NCBI GenBank assembly: GCA_028822575.1
Contig: JAPKDN010000038.1
Coordinates: 1-12,600 of the forward strand
Direction of reading: 5' to 3'
Origin: Alphaproteobacteria bacterium
GTDB lineage: Bacteria; Pseudomonadota; Alphaproteobacteria; Thalassobaculales; Thalassobaculaceae
DNA: 12,600 nt
Shown: positions 6,838 to 12,600 of the stretch, one piece after another
Layout: every line of letters starts with the position of its first letter
How positions within the stretch are numbered: the first letter of the stretch is position 1
Position numbers and translations under genes: made by a program
Notes under the pieces: model-generated
Told to the model about the DNA's origin: nothing
Databases searched by the model: none
What the model saw: the letters and a program-made list of their open reading frames with translations, nothing else

Positions 6838-8490
6838 TTATCCTTTCTTACCGCGGGTTGACGGGGGGCGGATCACGTCGAAGGGCTCGGGGAACACACC
6901 CACTGGAACCTCGATTATGGTCGGGCGGTTGGCGGCGAAGCCGGTTTCCAGCATGCTCTTCAAGGTATCTGGGGTTTTTGCCCTGAGGCCTAGAGCGCCA
7001 AAGCTTTCCGCCAGTTTTACGAAATCGGGGTTGGTGAACTGGCTGCCGATGACCCGGTTGTCATGCAGATCGCGCTGCATCCGAAGCACGTTGCCATAGG
7101 CGCCGTCGGCGAAGACCACCGCGACCAGGTTGATGTTATGATGCACGGCGGTGGCGATTTCGTTCATGGTGAACATGAAGCCACCATCGCCGTTGATGGA
7201 AATTACCTGCTTGTCGGGATGCGCGACCTGGACGCCCAGCGCGGTGGCATAGCCATAGCCGAGCGTGCCCTGATAGCCAGGGGTCACGATATGGCGGGGC
7301 TTGTAGACGGGAAAGCCCACGCGCGAGACGTAGCCGACCTGAGTGAACTCATCAACGAACAAGCCGTCTTCTGGCAGCGCCTCGCGTAGCGCCCGAAGCC
7401 AGCCCATCTGTGGGCCGGCCTTGGACTCCATGATCTCGGCGGCTTGAGCCTTGACGTTCAGCATTTCCTCTTCGCGAGATTGGCGCTTGGAGTTGTGCTT
7501 CGCGAGTGCGTTAACCAGCAGTTTGGTTGCTTCGGCGGCATCGGCAACGATGCCCACGTCGGGCTTGCTTACCCGGTTGATCTCGGTGGGGTCGATGTCG
7601 ATATGGATGACCTTGATGTCGTCATCCATGCCCCAGGTCATGCGCTCGCCCTGGAGGCGGGAGCCGATGGCGATGACTACGTCGGTGGTGCGCCACAGGA
7701 TCGCACCCGCTGTGGCGGTATGCGAGAGATAGTGCCGCTCGTCCAGGATTCCACGGCCATTCTGATAGGCGACGACCGGGGCCTGAAGCGCTTCGGCCAG
7801 CGCTTTGATTTCGGGGCCTGCATCATAAGCGCCACCGCCGACAAAGACCATCGGTTGCTTGGCAGCCCCCAACATCTTGGCGGCTTTTTCGATTTGGTCG
7901 GGATCAGGCTCGGGTGGGATGTCGGCGGGTGTCTGGCCGCGCAGCTCGACCATCGCTTTTTGCCACATCACGTCCATCGCCATTTCCAGGCCGACAGGGC
8001 GCGCGCGCCCGGAGCGGAGCTGGCGGAACGCCTCGCTGACGACCGCTGGGGCTTGCGAGGGATGGTCGATGCGGGCGGCGTATTTGGTCAGTCCCTGCAT
8101 AACCTCAAGCTGATGTGGGATCTCGTGCAGCATGCCGTGGCCACGGCCGATGGAGCCGGATGGGATTTGACCGGTCAGCGCTAGTACCCGGGTGTTGTTG
8201 CCATAGGCTGTCGATAGCGCCGCCGTGGTATTGAGTAATCCAGGGCCCGGCACCACCGCATAGGCGCCGACCTTGCCGGTGGAGGCGGAATAGCCATAGG
8301 CCATATAGGCCGTGCCTTGCTCGTGCCTTGCATTGACCACGCGGATCTTGTTGCCCGCATCGTGCAGGGCATTGAACATCGGGTCGAGCTGAATGCCGGG
8401 CAGGCCAAAAACTGTATCCACGCCCTCGGCGATAAGCGAGCGGACCAGGGCCTCTCCACCAGTCAGTTTTTCCGTCGCGCCACGCAACAT
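6838..8490 (-). CDS. Thiamine diphosphate-dependent enzyme, acetolactate synthase (IlvB) superfamily
   Basis: A complete 550-residue cytoplasmic enzyme with the three domains of the family. The N-terminal pyrimidine-binding domain (about 8-175) has FGLPG at 28-32 and the activating glutamate E57 in NARHEQGTAYMA. The central domain (about 195-330) includes AIGSRL. The C-terminal diphosphate-binding domain (about 360-530) has GYGYATALG and the ThDP/Mg motif from GDGG (434-437) to N467. It should cleave or form a C-C bond next to a carbonyl: decarboxylation of a 2-oxo acid, an oxalyl-CoA-type reaction, or carboligation. No regulatory small subunit is adjacent, and redox genes flank it, so a catabolic role is more likely than branched-chain amino acid synthesis. 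AAGGAGA (8503-8497) stands 6 nt before the ATG. It lies 24 nt after the Mo-hydroxylase gene. Specific substrate not determinable. Confidence 0.93.
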   Translation of the reverse strand: MLRGATEKLTGGEALVRSLIAEGVDTVFGLPGIQLDPMFNALHDAGNKIRVVNARHEQGTAYMAYGYSASTGKVGAYAVVPGPGLLNTTAALSTAYGNNTRVLALTGQIPSGSIGRGHGMLHEIPHQLEVMQGLTKYAARIDHPSQAPAVVSEAFRQLRSGRARPVGLEMAMDVMWQKAMVELRGQTPADIPPEPDPDQIEKAAKMLGAAKQPMVFVGGGAYDAGPEIKALAEALQAPVVAYQNGRGILDERHYLSHTATAGAILWRTTDVVIAIGSRLQGERMTWGMDDDIKVIHIDIDPTEINRVSKPDVGIVADAAEATKLLVNALAKHNSKRQSREEEMLNVKAQAAEIMESKAGPQMGWLRALREALPEDGLFVDEFTQVGYVSRVGFPVYKPRHIVTPGYQGTLGYGYATALGVQVAHPDKQVISINGDGGFMFTMNEIATAVHHNINLVAVVFADGAYGNVLRMQRDLHDNRVIGSQFTNPDFVKLAESFGALGLRAKTPDTLKSMLETGFAANRPTIIEVPVGVFPEPFDVIRPPSTRGKKG

Positions 8491-8514
8491 GTCTCGTCTC
8501 CTTGAGTTTTGGTC

Positions 8515-10809
8515 TTAGTGTGCGTTGATCGCCCGCCAGATTTTCTCCGGCGTCAGCGGTATGTCAATATGCGATACCCCAAAGAGCGCCAAAGCGTCAT
8601 GCACGGCGTTTGACAATGGGCCGGGACCGCCGATCGAGGAAAGCTCGCCGACGCCTTTAACGCCCAACAGGCTGTTCGGGCTTTCAGTTGGCGCCCAATC
8701 AAGGTTGAAGATGGGCAGGTCGTCAGCGCGGGGGACCGGGTAGTCCATCATCGAGCCCGATAGCGGCTGTCCGGCAGCGTCGAAGACCATGCCTTCCATC
8801 AGCACTTCACCGGCGGCCTGGGCCAATCCGCCCATGACCTGGCCGGCGGCGCTCTCGGGATGGATGATCTGGCCAAGATCGTCGACCCCGGTGATGCGGT
8901 CGATGCGCACCTGTCCGGTATCCGGGTCGACCTCGACCTCGACCACATAGGCGCCATTCGGAAAGGTTGTATGCGTGCCTTCGAAGGTAAGTTCTCCAAC
9001 GCATCCGGCAGGCTGCTCATGACCGATGGGCGTATCTGACTCCTCCGGTAGACGAGCCAGCAGTTCAGCGAGGGAGATCGATTTATCGGTGCCGCCAACG
9101 CGGAGGATTCCGGCCTCGTATTCGATATCCTGAACCGCGGCCTCTAACGCTTCCGAGGCCATTTCCCGCGCCTTGTCGATCATCACCAACGCCGATCGAT
9201 GCGCGGTATTGGCGCTGACTGGCATCAAGTTCGAGCCGCCGGTAGATCCACCGACCAGAAGGCTGTCGCTATCGCCTTGCTCGACGGTTATCCGTTCGGG
9301 AGAAATGCCCAGCGATTTAGCGACCACTCGAGCCAATGTCTCCTGGTGCGCCTGACCGCTATCCTGGGCGCTAGTGCGGACCCTGATGGTGCCGTTGGGT
9401 AGGGCGCGAACCTGGGTACGCTCGGCCACCGATCCACCGCTGGCGTGCATATGGATGCTGGCTGCCCGGCCCCTAAGCAGTCCTCTTGCCGCTGTCTCCA
9501 ATCGGCGGTCGTTAAAACCGTCCCAATCGGCGGCGTCCAAGGCTTTTTGGAAGATGCCTGGAAAGTCGCCGGCGTCGAACTCCTCGCCCATCGGTGTCGC
9601 ATAGGGAATTTCGTCGGGCCGGACCAGATTTCGGCGGCGCAGTTCGATTGGATCAAGACCTAGTTTCCGCGCCGTGTGATCCAGGAGACGTTCGAGCGTG
9701 CCGACACTTTCGGGCTTGCCGGCGCCTCGATAGGCGTCAGTCGGTGGTAGGTTCGTGAAGATGCCGCGGACCCGGTAATGCAAAGCTGGTATTCGATAAT
9801 TATGGCCAAAAGTGCGACAGGCTCCGCTAGTAAAGATAGAAGGGGCGACGGCGTTCAGAAAAGCTCCAAGATCAGCCTCGGCCTCGACCTGGAAGGCTAG
9901 GATGTCGCCATCCTCGTTCAAAGCTAGGGTCGCGTGATCGGTCCGGCCGCGGCCTTGGGCGTCGCATAGTGTGGATTCCGACCGTGTCGCGATCCATTTT
10001 ACGGGGCGCCCAAGCAGCCGAGCGGCGAACAGGCACATGACCTGTTCCGGATAGGGCCAGATCTTGACCGCGAAGCTGCCGCCCACATCGTGGGTCAGAA
10101 CACGGACGGCGGTTTCTACGCAGCCGAGCGCCTCAGCCATCGCAGCACGAAGCCCGACTGTTCCCTGGCTTGGAGTTGTCAGGGTGAACCGGCTGGTGGC
10201 CTGATCATATTCACCGATCGCGCCCCTTGGTTCGACTGGTGCGACCACAAGCCTTGGATGTTTGACGGTTAAATGTATGACATGTGGAGCGGTGGCTATC
10301 GCCGTTTCGGTTTCCGCGCCGTTGCCTAATTGCCAGGCAAAGCTGGTGTTGTCCGGCGCCTCCGGCCAGATCGTTGGCGCGACATCCGCGATCGCGGCAT
10401 CCGTTCCAACCACCACAGGCAGATCCTCGAACGCAACGTCGATCGCCTCGACGCCCGCTTGTGCCGCTTCAGGTGTCTCGGCAACAACGAAGGCAAGAGG
10501 GTGGCCGACATATTTGACCTCGTCACGCGCCAACACGGCCCGTTCCGGCTCGATCATGGGACGCCCATTGATGCTGGTCACCGACGTGCGGGCCCGAAGC
10601 GGCCCGACGTTGGCGGCGTCCAAATCCGTCGAAGTGATGACCGCCAGAACGCCCGGAACCGAACGTGCCGCTGAGATGTCGAAACGAGTGATCCGCGCGT
10701 GAGCGACGGGCGAGCGATGCAAGATTGCATGCGCGATCTCTTTGGGCAGCATATCGTCGATAAAATATCCCTGGCCCATAAGGAGGCGGGCATCTTCTCT
10801 CCTGGACAT
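8515..10809 (-). CDS. Molybdopterin-binding subunit of a xanthine dehydrogenase/CoxL-type hydroxylase
   Basis: A 764-residue large subunit, near full family length. The N-terminal a/b-hammerhead domain (about 12-135) begins SRREDARLLMGQGYFIDD. The molybdopterin-binding part carries GGSF (243-246), AYRGAG (359-364) and GQAHQETLARV (485-495). KGVGE (718-722) holds the invariant active-site Glu, E722. The AYRGAG form belongs to the CoxL form II/aldehyde-oxidase-like group; true CO dehydrogenase has AYRCSFR. It hydroxylates an aldehyde or heterocycle using water, passing electrons to [2Fe-2S] and FAD partners. Neither partner is in the window, which is odd for this family. It is first in the operon. 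The start is weak: no clear ribosome site, and the frame upstream stays open only to a TAA about 30 nt earlier with no usual start codon, although family resemblance may extend a few residues upstream. Confidence 0.93.
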   Translation of the reverse strand: MSRREDARLLMGQGYFIDDMLPKEIAHAILHRSPVAHARITRFDISAARSVPGVLAVITSTDLDAANVGPLRARTSVTSINGRPMIEPERAVLARDEVKYVGHPLAFVVAETPEAAQAGVEAIDVAFEDLPVVVGTDAAIADVAPTIWPEAPDNTSFAWQLGNGAETETAIATAPHVIHLTVKHPRLVVAPVEPRGAIGEYDQATSRFTLTTPSQGTVGLRAAMAEALGCVETAVRVLTHDVGGSFAVKIWPYPEQVMCLFAARLLGRPVKWIATRSESTLCDAQGRGRTDHATLALNEDGDILAFQVEAEADLGAFLNAVAPSIFTSGACRTFGHNYRIPALHYRVRGIFTNLPPTDAYRGAGKPESVGTLERLLDHTARKLGLDPIELRRRNLVRPDEIPYATPMGEEFDAGDFPGIFQKALDAADWDGFNDRRLETAARGLLRGRAASIHMHASGGSVAERTQVRALPNGTIRVRTSAQDSGQAHQETLARVVAKSLGISPERITVEQGDSDSLLVGGSTGGSNLMPVSANTAHRSALVMIDKAREMASEALEAAVQDIEYEAGILRVGGTDKSISLAELLARLPEESDTPIGHEQPAGCVGELTFEGTHTTFPNGAYVVEVEVDPDTGQVRIDRITGVDDLGQIIHPESAAGQVMGGLAQAAGEVLMEGMVFDAAGQPLSGSMMDYPVPRADDLPIFNLDWAPTESPNSLLGVKGVGELSSIGGPGPLSNAVHDALALFGVSHIDIPLTPEKIWRAINAH

Positions 10810-10861
10810 AATGGATATGTAGCCAATTCTGGAAGGTTAATGAAACCGAACAGTGCCACGG

Positions 10862-10895
10862 CTCAGCGGTTTTCCGCCAGTGATTATTGGCTGAG
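10862..10895 (-). promoter_or_regulatory. Alternative hairpins upstream of the Mo-hydroxylase gene
   Basis: CTCAGC (10862-10867) can pair with GCTGAG (10890-10895). Inside lies a competing small hairpin, GCGG-TTTT-CCGC (10866-10877). The two share bases and exclude each other. The site is about 50-85 nt upstream of the start codon at 10809, so it would lie in the operon's leader or promoter. It may be an operator or chance; I found no convincing -35/-10 pair for the operon. Confidence 0.25.
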
Positions 10896-10904
10896 AAACT
10901 AGTT

Positions 10905-11581
10905 CTATGATAAGCTTGGTAACGTTGATGATAAATTAGAGATCGCCTTTGGAATATGGACGAACCTAACCAGTGGGCTATCCAAGGAAATCAAGGCGAT
11001 GCAGGGTCGGGCCATGGTGGCCGCCGATTTTGTTGCACGCCTGCGGCGGTCCTTGATCTTGACCGTCAACGGCCAGGTGTCGCGGATTAAGCGCATTAAG
11101 CGTGAACATGAAAAAACCTTAAGCAAGCCGGCGCGGAAATAGACTTTTTGGCGCAATACAAGGCTTAAGAAAATTATGGCCTGTAGAGCGTTGCGATAGC
11201 CTTTCAGCTCTCCCGTCAAAGCGCTTGAGACTTTCACCATATATGCCGGACCTATGCGCCTGATTATGGGATGAAAGTCGTTAGGCTCGGCAGCCACTAG
11301 CTTGGGGCGATCGGTTAGGATCAGCAGGGTTATTTGGATACCAAGAGCAAGGCTTGGGTTTCAGGCATGAGGAAAAGCGGAATTTCGTGTTCATGATCGC
11401 CGGTCAGCATCTTGCATTCGAAGTTGCCGTCCGTGATTTCGATTAAGAGTACAAGGACGCGGCGGTATCAATGCAACCGGCGGATATAAAGCGCATGGAC
11501 GCAAACAATCACAAAACGCGCTTGTCGTTTTGGACGCAAAAAAATGAGGATTCCGAGATCGAGGCATTAAAGGATCAATAG
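10905..11581 (+). pseudogene. Decayed protein-coding gene, family not recognised
   Basis: Three successive plus-strand frames each look coding and together would make a protein of about 225 residues. Positions 10905-11142 read LEIAFGIWTNLTSGLSKEIK and MVAADFVARLRRSLI. Positions 11133-11300 read AEIDFLAQYKA, a TAA, ENYGL, a TAG, SVAIAFQLSRQSA, a TGA, then DFHHICRTYAPDYGMKVV. Positions 11372-11581 read NFVFMIAGQHLAFEVAVRDF, D, a TAA at 11444-11446, then EYKDAAVSMQPADIKRMD and a final TAG at 11579-11581. Frame changes near 11140 and 11350 and at least four internal stops show it is dead. I do not recognise the family. It converges on the AtuA-C gene, with only 6 nt between the stops. Confidence 0.45.
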
Positions 11582-11587
11582 GGCTGA

Positions 11588-11941
11588 TTATTTGTCCGGA
11601 TGAAGGATCATGCCGCGTGGCATAGAAACAGACATTCCCAATAGAAGGTAAGATAAGGTCTTGCCATGCTGATCAAGATTCAAGGCTGCGTTGACGCCGC
11701 CTTCGAGCGCGTCGTCGATCACGAAATTTAGCGCTGGCAGGTTGGGCAACTCATATCGGGTTACATTACTTGCGCCCTTATGCGCGAATAATTCAAGGAC
11801 CCGAGCCTCGGTCACTTGCGCCAGCAACAGAGGATAGGTTTCGGCCTTGTAGGGGATTAGGCTGATGTTTGAGCGATTGCCCTTGTCGCCGGCCCTTGCG
11901 TGAGCAACTTCGTGCAGTCGGGTTTCCAGAATTTCGGTCAC
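11588..11941 (-). CDS. AtuA-C domain protein (small partner of the AtuA/DUF1446 protein)
   Basis: A 117-residue soluble protein matching the C-terminal domain of acyclic terpene utilization AtuA proteins, here a separate gene. The signature is LHEVAHARAGDKGNRSNISL at residues 9-28, with HARxGDKG as its core, followed by the conserved helix and YELPNLPALNFVIDDALEGG (63-82). The family takes part in degradation of acyclic terpenes such as citronellol/geraniol in pseudomonads, and related genes occur in other acyl-CoA catabolic clusters; the molecular role of the domain is not settled. The start is GTG at 11941-11939, preceded by GGAGG at 11953-11949 with 7-nt spacing. It overlaps the AtuA stop by 4 nt (GTGA), showing translational coupling and a likely joint complex. 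Confidence 0.88.
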   Translation of the reverse strand: MTEILETRLHEVAHARAGDKGNRSNISLIPYKAETYPLLLAQVTEARVLELFAHKGASNVTRYELPNLPALNFVIDDALEGGVNAALNLDQHGKTLSYLLLGMSVSMPRGMILHPDK

Positions 11942-12600
11942 GCCGACGCCTCCATCATGCTTACCGTGGGTTTAAGAACATTCCGATCCACAAGGATCGA
12001 AGCGGTTTGTACCTGGTCGGTCAGATGCTGGCGAAAGCCACCGCCGGCCGCAGGGCCGCTGCAATAAAGGCTCAACATTTCCTGGTTGATTCGCTCGATA
12101 CCATCCTTGTCATGGCCTCTCGAGGCGACCCTGATCCTGTAATCACCATCGTCTGGCCAAGATCCCGCGTCGGCCCGCCCGCCACCGTCACCGTCATGGA
12201 CGCTTACGGTGCCTAGAATGTCAAAACGCACCGGACAATTGGTGCCAATGTCGCGGCACCGCTGTTTCAGCACATCTACGGCTAGCCGTGCGCGCTTAAG
12301 CGCGTTGGGGCCGGCATAGCTCATCTCTGCCTCGCCCATCCAACCACCATCTATGCTGACGGTCGCTTTTAGGGTGTCTGGTCTTGGCTTGCCGCGGGCG
12401 CCGCTCACCCGGACCCGGTCTGGACCGATCTCGTCTACCTTCACTTGGGTAATATCCAAGACTACGTCGGCAGTGAAATAATTCGACGGATCATGAATTT
12501 CATATAGCAATTGTTCCTTCACGGTCTGAGCAGAAACCAGTCCGCCCGTGTTGTCCGCCTTGGTGACGATCAGCGCGCCGTTTTCCTCCACCTCGGCGAT
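11938..12600 (-). CDS. Acyclic terpene utilization AtuA-family (DUF1446) protein, N-terminus outside the window
   Basis: The last 220 residues of an AtuA/DUF1446 protein, running in from beyond base 12600 (the GTG at 12591 is internal, not a start). The family core is clear: KADNTGGLVSAQTVKEQLLY, then DPSNYFTADVVLDITQVKVD and the turn VRVSGARGKPRPDTLKATV. After the core, about 100 residues include GDGGGRADAGSW and end shortly after NVLKPTVSMM. In many relatives the AtuA-C domain is fused at this end; here it is encoded by the next gene with a GTGA overlap. Likely a cytoplasmic catabolic enzyme or accessory for methyl-branched acyl-CoA breakdown. The substrate in this organism is unknown. The family call is strong; the reaction is not established. 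Confidence 0.88.
   Translation of the reverse strand: MAEVEENGALIVTKADNTGGLVSAQTVKEQLLYEIHDPSNYFTADVVLDITQVKVDEIGPDRVRVSGARGKPRPDTLKATVSIDGGWMGEAEMSYAGPNALKRARLAVDVLKQRCRDIGTNCPVRFDILGTVSVHDGDGGGRADAGSWPDDGDYRIRVASRGHDKDGIERINQEMLSLYCSGPAAGGGFRQHLTDQVQTASILVDRNVLKPTVSMMEASA

Noticed and set aside
7444..8184. Long plus-strand open frame of 246 codons
   Set aside because: It lies fully antisense to the ThDP enzyme, whose motifs are unmistakable; long antisense frames are common in GC-rich genes.
10262..10702. Plus-strand open frame of 146 codons
   Set aside because: Antisense to the N-terminal half of the Mo-hydroxylase, low-complexity Ala/Ser/Thr content, no family features.
1..12600. CRISPR arrays, rRNA, insertion-sequence ends and phage genes
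   Set aside because: I found no regularly spaced repeats, rRNA-like sequence, transposase motifs or paired terminal inverted repeats with target duplications.

Overview
The window looks like a piece of a proteobacterial, most likely alphaproteobacterial, chromosome. I base this on moderately high GC content in the genes, good Shine-Dalgarno sites, and the gene families present (AtuA/DUF1446, CoxL-type molybdenum hydroxylase, IlvB-type ThDP enzyme). This is a judgement from family content, not from a phylogenetic marker. Dense metabolic genes sit on the minus strand. They are separated by long stretches that hold lone plus-strand genes and decayed coding sequence.

Layout from left to right. 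The left edge cuts a minus-strand MFS transporter (1-972), read without interruption but lacking its C-terminus. Positions 973-2477 hold no intact gene; within them a plus-strand frame of about 230 codons (1268-1954) is broken by four stops. A lone METTL27-like methyltransferase follows (2478-3122, plus). Next is a clear minus-strand relic of a TPR protein (3261-3770), with stops and a frameshift. A CspA-type cold shock gene (4157-4366, plus) has a good promoter candidate and a long leader containing an inverted repeat. Positions 4367-6140 hold short repeats and scraps of possible decayed coding sequence but no gene I can name.

The metabolic core is a compact minus-strand operon transcribed from right to left: a CoxL/XdhB-like molybdopterin subunit (8515-10809), 24 nt, a ThDP-dependent IlvB-family enzyme (6838-8490), 4 nt, then an SDR-family protein with Phe in place of the catalytic Tyr (6141-6833). 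A second minus-strand unit enters from the right edge: the AtuA-family C-terminal part (11938-12600) overlaps by 4 nt a separate small AtuA-C protein (11588-11941). Between the two units, 10905-11581 holds a second plus-strand broken frame.

Taken together, the intact minus-strand genes suggest catabolism of an organic acid or branched/terpenoid-like compound: uptake by MFS, C-C bond cleavage or decarboxylation by the ThDP enzyme, aldehyde or hydroxylation chemistry by the Mo enzyme, redox by the SDR, and an AtuA-type step. The substrate cannot be read from the sequence. The number of relics points to a genome or genomic region in active decay.
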